From Qaidamihabitans albus (GTDB lineage: Bacteria > Actinomycetota > Actinomycetes > Mycobacteriales > Pseudonocardiaceae), in NCBI RefSeq assembly GCF_016464705.1, contig NZ_JAEHOB010000007.1:1-64000 (forward strand): DNA of 64,000 nt. Direction: 5' to 3'. Shown here piece after piece: positions 54,501-64,000 of this stretch (positions are counted from its first letter, which is position 1; each line of letters opens with the position of its first letter). The notes below the pieces were generated by a model that saw only the letters and a program-made list of their open reading frames with translations, did not search any database and was not told where the DNA came from. Made by a program: the position numbers and the translations under genes.

Positions 54501-55311
54501 GGCCGTGGGCTTCGAGTACGGCTACTCGGTGGCCAACTCGGACGCGCTGGTGATGTGGGAGGCGCAGTTCGGCGACTTCGTCAACGGCGCGCAGACCGTC
54601 ATCGACGAGTACATCTCCTCCGGCGAGGCCAAGTGGGGACAGCTCTCCGACGTCGTGCTGCTGCTGCCGCACGGGCACGAGGGCCAGGGGCCGGACCACA
54701 CCTCCGGCCGGATCGAGCGCTTCCTGCAGCTGTGCGCGGAGGGTTCGATGACCGTGGCGGTGCCCTCCACCCCGGCGAACTACTTCCACCTGCTGCGCAG
54801 GCACGCCCTCGACGGCGTCAACCGGCCGCTGATCGTGTTCACCCCCAAGTCGATGCTGCGGAACAAGGCCGCGACGTCGTCGGTGGAGGACTTCACCGAC
54901 CAGTCGAAGTTCCTCTCCGTCATCGACGACGAGACGATCGACCCAGCCAAGGTCCGCAAGGTGCTGCTCACCTCCGGGAAGCTCTACTGGGAGATGGTGG
55001 CCGAGCGCGCCAAGCAGGAGATCGAGGACATCGCGATCGTGCGCGTCGAGCAGTACTACCCGCTGCCGAAGAAGAAGCTCGCGGCCGCGATCGAGCGGTA
55101 CTCGAACGCGAAGGCCGTGGCCTGGGTCCAGGAGGAGCCGGAGAACCAGGGCGCGTGGCCGTTCTTCGGGCTGAACCTGCCGCGCAAGCTTCCGGAGGTG
55201 TGCTCCGGCCTGCAGGTGTTCGCCCGCCGGCCGATGGCCGCGCCGTCGGCGGGTTCGTCGAAGGTGCACGAGGTGGAGCAGAAGGCCCTCATCGCGAAGG
55301 CCTTCGAATAG
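51568..55311 (+). CDS. kgd: Multifunctional 2-oxoglutarate metabolism enzyme (2-oxoglutarate decarboxylase / dehydrogenase E1-E2)
   Basis: 1247 residues, the actinobacterial fused SucA. N-terminal segment [20 protein letters not shown], then an Ala/Pro/Gln/Lys-rich linker to about residue 130, an E2-type acyltransferase domain (about 130-385) with catalytic His in [17 protein letters not shown] near 346, and the E1 domain (about 390-1247) with [45 protein letters not shown], and [16 protein letters not shown]. There is no lipoyl domain, as expected: it works with a separate lipoylated E2 and Lpd and is controlled by GarA-type FHA proteins in relatives. GTG 51568 chosen by family start [14 protein letters not shown]. 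Confidence 0.96.
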   Translation: MSSSSPASQFGPNEWLVEEMYDQFLADPSSVDAAWHDFFADFKPTQAAQQKPDTAESTPSPNGQRPAPKTQQAPARDEPKQQAQQTQQTPKVAPKAEAKPAAKEKQAARDQQPKGEQAKPAPAKQAPAKADEPERKPLRGAAAAIAKNMDASLSVPTATSVRAVPAKLMADNRIVINNHLKRTRGGKISFTHLIGYAMVRALHDFPNLNRHYELVDGKAHAVTPEHINLGLAIDMKVKEDQRTLVVASIKNTENMTFLQFWQAYEDIVKKARNNKLTADDFAGTTISLTNPGGIGTNHSVPRLQSGQGAIIGVGAMQYPAAFEGTSEQTLVKLGVSKIMTLTSTYDHRIIQGAESGEFLKRIHELLLGGDGFYDDIFTSLRLPYEPVRWVEDIPEGEIDKTARVLELIDAYRMRGHLMADTDPLNYRQRRHEDLDILSHGLTLWDLDRDFAVGGFAGQQRMKLRDVLGVLRDSYCRTVGVEYTHILDPDERRWIQDRVEIPHEKPDPAVQKYVLSKLNASEAFETFLQTKYVGQKRFSLEGGETVIPLLDTVLDKAAEHELDEVVVGMPHRGRLNVLANIVGKPISQIFQEFEGNLDPGQAHGSGDVKYHLGAEGKYFRMFGDGETKVSLTANPSHLETVDPVLEGIVRAKQDILDKGDRDSGGFTVLPVLLHGDAAFAGQGVVAETLNLALLRGYRTGGTVHVIINNQVGFTTAPEHARSSQYATDVAKMIGAPIFHVNGDDPEAAYWVARLAVDYRQAFNKDVVIDMICYRRRGHNEGDDPSMTQPGMYDIIDAKRSVRKTYTESLIGRGDISVDEAEAALRDFSSQLEHVFNEVRELEKHPIAPSPSVEEEQQVPAKVPTAVPRSLIEHIGDAFVNLPEGFNPHPRVKPVLERRAKMAREGNIDWAFGELLAFGSLACEGRLVRLSGQDSRRGTFTQRHSVVIDRKSGQEYSPLQHLSENQGRVMIYDSALSEYAAVGFEYGYSVANSDALVMWEAQFGDFVNGAQTVIDEYISSGEAKWGQLSDVVLLLPHGHEGQGPDHTSGRIERFLQLCAEGSMTVAVPSTPANYFHLLRRHALDGVNRPLIVFTPKSMLRNKAATSSVEDFTDQSKFLSVIDDETIDPAKVRKVLLTSGKLYWEMVAERAKQEIEDIAIVRVEQYYPLPKKKLAAAIERYSNAKAVAWVQEEPENQGAWPFFGLNLPRKLPEVCSGLQVFARRPMAAPSAGSSKVHEVEQKALIAKAFE

Positions 55312-55325
55312 CAGGCCCGCCGGGG

Positions 55326-55369
55326 TCGTGAGTGCGCACGCGAGTTAGAACTCGGCTCCTCACTCACGA
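55326..55369 (+). repeat. 44-bp dispersed palindrome, copy 8
   Basis: Perfect outer arms. Between convergent kgd and the solute-binding protein gene. The right arm, read on the minus strand, gives CGT GAG TGA, so the binding-protein gene ends at the second TGA of the arm. It begins 14 nt after the kgd stop. Confidence 0.92.
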
Positions 55370-56268
55370 CCCCGGGCCAGGCCGTTCTCCCGCAGGAAGT
55401 CCTCCGCGATGTCCAGCGGATGCCGTTTCTCCTCGGAGAACTCGACGTTGAGCCGGGTCAGCTTCTCTGTCGTCAGCACCGCGGAAACCTCGTTCAGCGC
55501 CTGCTTCTCGCGTTCGGACAGCGCACCCCTCGCCGCGAGCGGCACGATGTTCTGTGCGGGGAACATGGACTTGTCGTCCTCCAGTGGGACGAAACCGTTG
55601 TTCTCGATCGTGGCCGACGTGCTGAACAGGTCAGCCACCTGGATGTCGCCCGAGCGCAGGGCGGCCACGGTCACGGGACCACCCGTATCGGTCACCGTGA
55701 TCTGCTTGAACTCGCAGCCGTACAGCTCCTTGATCTTCTCCCGCCACCGGTCGGCCCACTGGCCCGGCCCGCCGAAGACGAGATCACCGCACAGCGGTGC
55801 GAGGTCGGAGATGGTACGCACGCCCTGGTTCGCGAGATCCCGGCGGACCACGAGCACGTCGGTGTCCTCGGCGGGCGCCTGGTCGAGCACCTCGAACCCG
55901 GCGGGCAGCGCGCGGCGCAGCTCGGTGTAGACCTCCTGTGACGTGGTTGCCTCGGTGTTCTCGTCGAAGTAGCGCAGCAGGTTGCCGCTGTAGTCCGGCA
56001 CCAGCGAGAGCGAGCGGTCCCGCAGCGCCTCCACCACGACCTCACGGCCGCCGACCGGCGGATGCACGCTCACGTTCTCCGAGCCGGCGTTGCGCAGTGC
56101 CCCGGCGTAGATCTGGGCGAGCAACAGCGTCTCCCCTACGTCCGAGGCGCCGATGACGATCTCCCCGCGCCCCGCACCGCCCTCCATCGGATTGCCGCAC
56201 GCGGCGGCCAGCAGGCCGATCCCGGCCAGCAGTGCGAGCAGGCGCGACCGCACGCGACGCCACCTCAC
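55360..56268 (-). CDS. Glycine betaine/choline-type ABC substrate-binding lipoprotein (OpuAC/OsmX-like)
   Basis: 302 residues. Lipoprotein signal: LLALLAGIGLLAAAC with the lipid-modified Cys near residue 22. The mature part is an OpuAC domain: EIVIGASDVGETLLLAQIYAGALRNAG, LSLVPDYSGNLLRYFDEN, FGGPGQWADRWREKIKELYG and GDIQVADLFSTSATIENNGFVPLEDDKSMFPAQNIVPL. Ligand probably glycine betaine, choline or another compatible solute. GTG 56268 overlaps the permease stop (GTGA). Last gene of the four-gene importer operon. Its TGA lies in a 44-bp repeat. Confidence 0.9.
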   Translation of the reverse strand: MRWRRVRSRLLALLAGIGLLAAACGNPMEGGAGRGEIVIGASDVGETLLLAQIYAGALRNAGSENVSVHPPVGGREVVVEALRDRSLSLVPDYSGNLLRYFDENTEATTSQEVYTELRRALPAGFEVLDQAPAEDTDVLVVRRDLANQGVRTISDLAPLCGDLVFGGPGQWADRWREKIKELYGCEFKQITVTDTGGPVTVAALRSGDIQVADLFSTSATIENNGFVPLEDDKSMFPAQNIVPLAARGALSEREKQALNEVSAVLTTEKLTRLNVEFSEEKRHPLDIAEDFLRENGLARGRE

Positions 56269-56975
56269 GCGACCACCTCCTCCGTCGCCGCGGGGCCCGC
56301 AGCCCGCCTGCCCGCGGTGGCGATCCGGACCCCCTTGGGCACCAGCGCGCGCTGGACGGCCGCGATCACGAGATCCAGGATGACGGCGAGCAGGGCGGTG
56401 AGGATCGCCCCGGCCGTCACCTCGCCGTAGTCGAAGTTGGCCAGGCCGTCGAACAGGTACCGGCCCAGTCCGCCCAGCCCCACGTAGGCGGCGACCGCGG
56501 CGGTGGCGACCAGTTGCAGCACGGCGTTGCGCACGCCACCGAGGATGAGCGGCAACGCGATGGGCACCTCGATCCGCCACAGCCGCTGCCCGCCGCGCAT
56601 GCCCATGCCCTCGGCCGCGTCGACGACGTCGTGGTCGACGGCCTGGATACCGGCATAGGTACCGGCCAGGATCGGCGGGACCCCCAGCACCACCAGACCG
56701 ATGAGCGCCGCCACGAAGCTGTCGGTGAACAGCAGGAACAGGAAGGTCACCAGACCGAGTGTCGGCAGCGCGCGGATCGCGTTGCCGGAGCCGACGAGCA
56801 CTACCGCGCCGCGCCGGGTGTGCCCGACGAACAGGCCGAGCGGCACCGCGATCGCCGCCGCGATCAGCAGCGCGAGCGCGACGTACCCGGCGTGCTGGAG
56901 AACCCTGGCGGGCACCCCGTCCGTTCCCTGCCAGTTCGCGGGATCGGACACCCAGTCGACGAGCTCGGGGATCAT
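56265..56975 (-). CDS. Compatible-solute ABC permease (OpuC/ProW type), second
   Basis: 236 residues, six membrane segments (for example YVALALLIAAAIAVPLGLFVG, LVTFLFLLFTDSFVAALIGLVVLG, TAGAILTALLAVILDLVIAAV). The EAA loop is DAAEGMGMRGGQRLWRIEVPIALPLILGG. It has a longer N-terminal stretch (VDWVSDPANWQGTDGVPARVLQH) that is typical of the second permease. ATG overlaps the stop of the first permease gene. Confidence 0.88.
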   Translation of the reverse strand: MIPELVDWVSDPANWQGTDGVPARVLQHAGYVALALLIAAAIAVPLGLFVGHTRRGAVVLVGSGNAIRALPTLGLVTFLFLLFTDSFVAALIGLVVLGVPPILAGTYAGIQAVDHDVVDAAEGMGMRGGQRLWRIEVPIALPLILGGVRNAVLQLVATAAVAAYVGLGGLGRYLFDGLANFDYGEVTAGAILTALLAVILDLVIAAVQRALVPKGVRIATAGRRAAGPAATEEVVA

Positions 56976-57661
56976 GCCGCGCTCACCTCCGCCTTACCCG
57001 GTGCCGCGCGATCCCATGGTGTGAGCGACCTGCGCAGTGCCACGAGCAGCAGGTCGACCACGAGTGCGAGCAGCAGCGTCAGCACGATGCCGACGACGAT
57101 CGGCGCGAAGTAGACCCGCTGGAAGCCGTCGGTGAACAGCACGCCGAGACCACCGGTGCCGATGAGCGCGCCCACGCTGACCAGGCTGATATTGCTCACC
57201 GAGGCCACCCGCACGCCGGCCGCGAGCACCGGCACCGCCAGCGGCAGCTCCACGGCGAAGAAGCGCCTGGCGGGGCGGTAACCGAGTGCGGTGGCCGACG
57301 CGACCACGTGCGGCGGCACCGCGTCCAGCGCATCGAGCACCGGGCGGACCAGCAGTGCCGTGGTGTAGACGGTCAACCCGACAACCACGTTGGCACTGCT
57401 GGTGAACTTCGTCCCGATGATGCCGGGAATCACCATGAACAGCGCCAGTGACGGGATCGTGTAGAGCAGATTGGACAGCACGAAGAGAACACCGCGGACC
57501 CGGCGACGGCCGCGGCCCAGCCACCCGGCCGCGATCGCCAGCACGGCGCCGAACACGAGCGGCAGCAGGGCGAGGTAGCAGTGGTCCAGCAGGTTCGCCA
57601 GGATCTGTGCCCGGACGTTCTCGCTGCCGAGGAAGCGGGACAGCTCGTCGAGGAACGTCAT
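56972..57661 (-). CDS. Compatible-solute ABC permease (OpuC/ProW type), first
   Basis: 229 residues, about five to six membrane segments (LLPLVFGAVLAIAAGWLG, VLFVLSNLLYTIPSLALFMVIPGIIG, VVVGLTVYTTALLVRPVLDAL, VGIVLTLLLALVVDLLLVAL). EAA loop region VVASATALGYRPARRFFAVELPLAVPVLAAG. Forms the membrane channel with the other permease. ATG overlaps the stop of the ATPase gene. Confidence 0.88.
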   Translation of the reverse strand: MTFLDELSRFLGSENVRAQILANLLDHCYLALLPLVFGAVLAIAAGWLGRGRRRVRGVLFVLSNLLYTIPSLALFMVIPGIIGTKFTSSANVVVGLTVYTTALLVRPVLDALDAVPPHVVASATALGYRPARRFFAVELPLAVPVLAAGVRVASVSNISLVSVGALIGTGGLGVLFTDGFQRVYFAPIVVGIVLTLLLALVVDLLLVALRRSLTPWDRAAPGKAEVSAA

Positions 57662-58755
57662 GCGCCACCCACGCCCTCGGGATGGCCCTCGATGACGTCG
57701 AGCACCTGATGAGCGGTGACCACGCCGATCGCCTTGCCGCCTTCGTCGACGACCACGCCCAGCCCCGCGGGCGAGGACAGCGCCGCGTCGAGCGCACCCC
57801 GAATCGGATCTCCCTGCCGGTAGAGGGAACCACCGGCGACGAGGTCGCTCTCCGCCAGCTCCCCATCCACAGTGGAGTCCGGAGGGAGCCAGCCGCGCGG
57901 CTCGCCCTCGTCGTTCACCGCGAGCCGCCAGTGCGGCTCCACGACGTCCGGCGCGCTGCCGACCCGGATCGTCGGTACGTCCTCGACGCGTACCCCTTCG
58001 GCGGAGAGGAACGACAGCCCGCGGTAACCGCGGTCCTTGCCGACGAACCCCGCGACGAAGTCGTCGACGGGATGGCGCAGCACGTCCGCGGGGGTGCCGT
58101 ACTGGGCGAGCCTGCCGCCGACCCGCAGCACCGCCACCTTGTCGCCGAGCCGGATGGCCTCGTCGATGTCGTGCGTCACGAACACGATCGTCTTGCCCAG
58201 CCGCGCCTGCAACCGCAGCAGCTCGTCCTGAAGCCCCTGGCGCACCACGGGATCGACCGCGGAGAACGGTTCGTCCATCAGCAGCACCGGCGCGTCGGCG
58301 GCGAGCGCGCGGGCGACACCGACCCGTTGCTGCTGCCCGCCGGAAAGCTGAGCGGGATAGCGCCTGCCCAGCTCGGCAGGCAACCCGACGGTCTCCAGCA
58401 GCTCGGCGGCCCGCTGCCGCGCCTTCCTGCGGTCCCAGCCGGACAGCAGCGGCACGGTGGCGACATTGCCCAGAACCGTCCGATGTGGAAAGAGGCCGGC
58501 GTGCTGGATGACGTACCCGATCCCCCGCCGCAGCACCGCCGGATCGGACTCGCGGATATCCTGGCCGTCGAGCAGCACCGTGCCCGCCGTCGGCTCGATC
58601 ATCCGGTTGATCATGCGCAGCGAGGTCGTCTTGCCGCAGCCGGACGGACCGACGAGGACGGTGATGGTGCCGTCCTCCACAGTGAGACTGAGGTCGTCGA
58701 CGGCGACAGTGCCGTCCGGGTACTTCTTCGTAACGCCGCGGAACTCGATTCCCAT
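57658..58755 (-). CDS. Compatible-solute ABC ATPase with CBS domain (OpuCA/ProV type)
   Basis: 365 residues. Walker A VLVGPSGCGKTTSLRMINRM near 35, AQLSGGQQQRVGVARALA signature, Walker B VLLMDEPFSAVDP, H-loop FVTHDIDEAIRLGD. The C-terminal 100 residues contain at least one CBS unit (DPIRGALDAALSSPAGLGVVVDEGGKAIGVVTAHQVLDVI), the usual ionic-strength sensor of these importers. First gene of an operon of four whose starts and stops all overlap by 4 nt. No lone promoter motif stands out upstream. Confidence 0.9.
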   Translation of the reverse strand: MGIEFRGVTKKYPDGTVAVDDLSLTVEDGTITVLVGPSGCGKTTSLRMINRMIEPTAGTVLLDGQDIRESDPAVLRRGIGYVIQHAGLFPHRTVLGNVATVPLLSGWDRRKARQRAAELLETVGLPAELGRRYPAQLSGGQQQRVGVARALAADAPVLLMDEPFSAVDPVVRQGLQDELLRLQARLGKTIVFVTHDIDEAIRLGDKVAVLRVGGRLAQYGTPADVLRHPVDDFVAGFVGKDRGYRGLSFLSAEGVRVEDVPTIRVGSAPDVVEPHWRLAVNDEGEPRGWLPPDSTVDGELAESDLVAGGSLYRQGDPIRGALDAALSSPAGLGVVVDEGGKAIGVVTAHQVLDVIEGHPEGVGGA

Positions 58756-58846
58756 ACGCGCGCTCCCCTGTTCGGACGGACAGCCCGCCCGACCGTAGCC
58801 GAGATCGCCCGCGAAGGCACGGGCCCGGACGATCTACGCTCGGGTC

Positions 58847-60307
58847 GTGAGCACACCCGATACCGTCCTCGCCGGGCACGGCGCACACGTACGGCCGTTG
58901 CGCCACGCGCTCGCCCTGCTCGCCGAGGGCTGGCAGGAGTTCGACGCGTTGGTACGCGAGACGGCGGCGCCCCGGCGCAGCGTCGAGGAGCTGCTCGCCG
59001 CACTCGGCGACGATCTGGAACGCGGCGGCACGGCAGTGCGGATCCGCCCTGCCGCCGCAGGCCGCTACGCCCCGCCCCGCGTGACCGGTGACCTCCCGCC
59101 GTCGCACCCGGACCTGCTGGCCGAGCTGAGCAGGCACATCGACGAGGTGCCGCCGCCGCTGCCCGCGCTGGATCACGTGCAGGCGACCCCGGAGACGGTG
59201 CTACGGCGTGCGCGATGGCTGGACGAGCAGTACGACCTGCGCACCGCGCGACTTGTGTTCGTCGGTGACCACGACCTCACCTCACTCGCCGTGCGCGCGC
59301 TGCGCCCGGAGGCCGAGCTCACCGTCCTTGACGTCGATGACCGGGTGCTGGAGTACCTCGACCGGCTCAGCGGCCGCACGATCCGGACCGTGTACGCGGA
59401 CCTGCGGTTCGGGCTGCCACTCGCCGTGGCCGGGAGTGCGGACGTGGTGTTCAGCGACCCGCCGTACACCCCGGAGGGCATGGCGCTGTTCGCCGGGCAC
59501 GGCGTCGACTGCCTGGCGGACCCGCCGAGGGGACGACTGGTGCTCGCCTACGGCTACAGCTCGCGGCATCCCTCGCTCGGGCAGCAGGTGCAGCGGGAGC
59601 TGCTCGCGCTCGGCCTCACGTTCGAGGCGATCCTGCCGGACTTCCACCGCTATCGCGGCGCGCAGGCCATCGGCAGCGCGGCCGACCTGTACGTGTGCCA
59701 GCCGACGCCGCGGAATCGCAAGAAGGGCAGGGGCAAGCCCCGGCCCGCCATCTACTCGCACGGGCCACGGTCGGTGGAGTCGGGACAGACCCCGGCGAGA
59801 CTCCTCGACGCGCTCACCGCGCACGCCGCCGAGGGCGGCCGCACCGTGGACCTGCGTGGCCCGGACTGGACGAAGCCGATCACGCCGGCCGAAGGTACGG
59901 CCGTGGCGATGGATCTCACCGGCGATCCGGGGCCGTGGCTGCCGCGGGCACTTCTCGCCGTGAACGCCGAGCGGGTGGCGCTGCTGGTCCCGAACGCACA
60001 TCCCGACCTCGGCAACGCGCGGGCGCAGGCCGCGCTGACCGAACTCGTCGGCGACAAGTACCGGCTCCGGCTGCTGCGCAGCACACCGGACGACCACCAC
60101 GCCGTGGTGGTCGCCGACGCGGTGCCGGCGCACGAGGTGCCGCCTGCCGTGCACGCGGTGTGGAGCCGCGCACACGGCAGGCTCGGCAACACGGTGCGGG
60201 CGGCCGGAGGCGGCGGGAGCGAGACACACGACATCGCGGACCACCGGCTGGTGGACCTGCCCCGGCATCGCCTGGTCGAACTACGGCACCTGCTGGCCCG
60301 CTCGTGA
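58847..60307 (+). CDS. BpsA-like aminopropyltransferase/methyltransferase-fold protein (N4-bis(aminopropyl)spermidine synthase family)
   Basis: 486 residues. An N-terminal winged-helix-like part (to about 110) precedes a Rossmann domain with LVFVGDHDLTSLAVRALRPEAELTVLDVDDRVLEYL near 138 and VFSDPPYTPEGMALF near 204. This GD(D/H)DLTS plus DPPYT pattern is the signature of the branched-chain polyamine synthase family first known from thermophiles. The C-terminal 180 residues (after the basic NRKKGRGKPRPA) repeat a polyamine-associated fold (VDLRGPDWTKPITPAEGTAVAMDLTG). Product in a mesophilic actinobacterium is unknown. Leaderless GTG (TACGCT, 6 nt). Ends Ser-TGA inside a 44-bp repeat. Confidence 0.75.
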   Translation: MSTPDTVLAGHGAHVRPLRHALALLAEGWQEFDALVRETAAPRRSVEELLAALGDDLERGGTAVRIRPAAAGRYAPPRVTGDLPPSHPDLLAELSRHIDEVPPPLPALDHVQATPETVLRRARWLDEQYDLRTARLVFVGDHDLTSLAVRALRPEAELTVLDVDDRVLEYLDRLSGRTIRTVYADLRFGLPLAVAGSADVVFSDPPYTPEGMALFAGHGVDCLADPPRGRLVLAYGYSSRHPSLGQQVQRELLALGLTFEAILPDFHRYRGAQAIGSAADLYVCQPTPRNRKKGRGKPRPAIYSHGPRSVESGQTPARLLDALTAHAAEGGRTVDLRGPDWTKPITPAEGTAVAMDLTGDPGPWLPRALLAVNAERVALLVPNAHPDLGNARAQAALTELVGDKYRLRLLRSTPDDHHAVVVADAVPAHEVPPAVHAVWSRAHGRLGNTVRAAGGGGSETHDIADHRLVDLPRHRLVELRHLLARS

Positions 60308-60345
60308 GTGTGAAACCGCGTTAGAACTCGGTTTCACACTCACGA
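60302..60345 (+). repeat. 44-bp dispersed palindrome, copy 9
   Basis: Outer arms perfect. The variable blocks are TGAAAC and GTTTCA, which differ from every other copy yet pair exactly with each other, so the whole stem is kept with one mismatch. Between convergent genes; the left arm supplies TCG TGA of the BpsA-like gene. Confidence 0.92.
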
Positions 60346-60356
60346 GCGGTGCGCTG

Positions 60357-61544
<1,188 letters not shown>

Positions 61545-61909
61545 GGCTCTTCCTGTCATCGGTTCGGGCATGACCTCAGCGTCTGACACCGGGCTCGCTA
61601 CCTGAGCTTGGGACACGTCAATCTCCAACAGCTGAAAGAAGAGGCGCCGGCGCGGCGCCCGTACTGCATGGGGGCTCCTCCAGCACGACCGAGCGTCGCG
61701 GTAGCGGCGAGTAGTCGGCGAGGCGTCCGTCGAAGCCCATGGTGGGGCTACGGCCGCGGACGCGGCGGTTCCCACAGTGTGACAGGCCGGTCCCGGGTAC
61801 TGCCGCCCAGGTGCGGTTGAGATCACAGATACGACGGACTTTGCGCAGGTCAGAAGAGGTAGTAGCAAGACGACCGTCCGGCTTGGAAAGGTGTCGTTAG
61901 GCTTGGTCC
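61545..61909. other. Gene-free stretch between malic enzyme and rmlC
   Basis: 365 bp between divergent genes. It must contain the malic enzyme promoter and the rmlC promoter (TAGGCT at 61898-61903, 6 nt before the ATG). Small open frames exist but lack ribosome sites and codon character. I see no riboswitch, tRNA or repeat copy. Confidence 0.4.
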
Positions 61910-62506
61910 ATGAACGTGCGCGAGCTGGCCGTACGGGACGCCTACGAGTTCGTCCCCCGCGTCTTCCCCGACCACCGCGGCGCTTTCGTCGCTCCGTTCC
62001 AGGAGGCCGCGTTCGTCGAGGCGGTCGGGCACCGGCTGACTGTCGCGCAGTCCAACCACAGCGTGTCGCGCCGGGGCACCATTCGCGGCGTGCATTTCGC
62101 GGACACGCCACCCGGGCAGGCGAAGTACGTCTACTGCCCGCGAGGCGCGCTGCTCGACGTGACCGTGGACGTCCGCGTCGGCTCCCCGACCTTCGGCGAG
62201 TGGGACGCCGTCCTGCTGGACAGCACCGGGTTCCGCTCGGTCTACCTCGCCGAGGGCCTCGGCCACGCTTTCATGGCGCTGGAGGACGACACGGCGATGG
62301 CCTACCTGTGCTCGACGGGCTACAACCCGGCCGGCGAGCACGGCATCAACCCGCTGGACCCCGCGCTGGGCCTGCCCTGGCCCGCCGACATCGACCCGAT
62401 CCTGTCCGAAAAGGACTCCGCAGCGCCCACGCTCTCCGAGGCCGAGCGCGCCGGACTGCTCCCCACCTACGACGATTGCCTGGCGTACTACGACAAGCTT
62501 CGCTGA
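61910..62506 (+). CDS. rmlC: dTDP-4-dehydrorhamnose 3,5-epimerase-like protein
   Basis: 198 residues. Cupin-type RmlC: NVRELAVRDAYEFVPRVFPDHRGAFVAPFQEAAF, VAQSNHSVSRRGTIRGVHFADTP (catalytic His), YVYCPRGALLDVTVDVRVGSPTFGEWD, and FRSVYLAEGLGHAFMALEDDTAMAYLCSTGYNPAGEHGINPLDP (Tyr/Asp region). Converts dTDP-4-keto-6-deoxyglucose toward dTDP-rhamnose, or acts on a related sugar in antibiotic glycosylation. No other rml gene is in the window, so it is an isolated copy. Leaderless ATG. Confidence 0.87.
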   Translation: MNVRELAVRDAYEFVPRVFPDHRGAFVAPFQEAAFVEAVGHRLTVAQSNHSVSRRGTIRGVHFADTPPGQAKYVYCPRGALLDVTVDVRVGSPTFGEWDAVLLDSTGFRSVYLAEGLGHAFMALEDDTAMAYLCSTGYNPAGEHGINPLDPALGLPWPADIDPILSEKDSAAPTLSEAERAGLLPTYDDCLAYYDKLR

Positions 62507-62522
62507 CCGGCAACTCCGCGGG

Positions 62523-64000
<1,478 letters not shown>

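Noticed and set aside
51655-55269. Open frame of about 1200 codons antisense to kgd
   Set aside because: It has no start signal, its composition is Val/His/Leu/Arg-rich as expected from high-GC antisense, and the sense strand encodes an unmistakable Kgd. Shadow frame.
61545-61909. Riboswitch or small RNA between malic enzyme and rmlC
   Set aside because: I looked for conserved aptamer-like cores and strong terminator hairpins on both strands and saw none; only promoter-like elements remain.

Overview
The window is high-GC, gene-dense chromosome from an actinobacterium, most likely a member of the Pseudonocardiales (an Amycolatopsis-like genus; inferred from gene content, not tested). Pointers are the fused 2-oxoglutarate dehydrogenase/decarboxylase Kgd, the mycobacterial-type fadA-fadB and accD1-accA1-acyl-CoA dehydrogenase blocks, a Streptomyces-type cholesterol oxidase, frequent GTG/TTG starts, and leaderless promoters with a TANNNT box 6-7 nt before the start codon. 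No rRNA, tRNA, CRISPR array, prophage or transposase is visible.

Layout. 163-1418: a VOC protein and a one-helix hypothetical. 1415-18067 (interrupted by a CtpI/CtpH-like P-type ATPase): a catabolic region of amidase, D-2-hydroxyacid dehydrogenase, two maleate-isomerase-fold proteins, an FCD-GntR regulator, a tartrate/isopropylmalate-type dehydrogenase, a semialdehyde dehydrogenase, a class III aminotransferase, a DUF3830 protein, a GlcD-type flavin oxidase and a benzoylformate-decarboxylase-like TPP enzyme. Three promoters here share one palindrome (core ATTGTYRACAAT), so I read part of the region as one regulon. 18186-18917: PP2C phosphatase. 18976-27957: beta-oxidation genes (fadB, fadA, a double-headed TetR, two acyl-CoA dehydrogenases) and a hydrolase-TetR pair. 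28002-30224: a split membrane gene, a frameshifted epoxide hydrolase and its divergent MarR. 30257-33120: PhaC-like hydrolase, SDR, map. 33185-39582: acyl-CoA carboxylase/dehydrogenase operon whose promoter shares a palindrome with the TetR gene at 38989. 39633-45245: small VOC, PadR and PucR genes and alanine dehydrogenase. 45619-51411: two ABC systems, one an entire heterodimeric exporter in a single chain. 51568-55311: kgd. 55360-58755: OpuC-type compatible-solute importer. 58847-64000: a BpsA-like polyamine enzyme, malic enzyme, RmlC and a cholesterol oxidase cut by the window end.

The most unusual non-coding feature is a family of nine 44-bp palindromes of identical length and architecture. 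All eight copies whose two neighbours are both visible lie 3' of at least one gene and none lies in a divergent promoter. Five copies supply the stop codon of an adjacent gene, and one of these ends both convergent neighbours. They look like portable 3'-end elements. A second, unrelated 49-bp palindrome occurs once.
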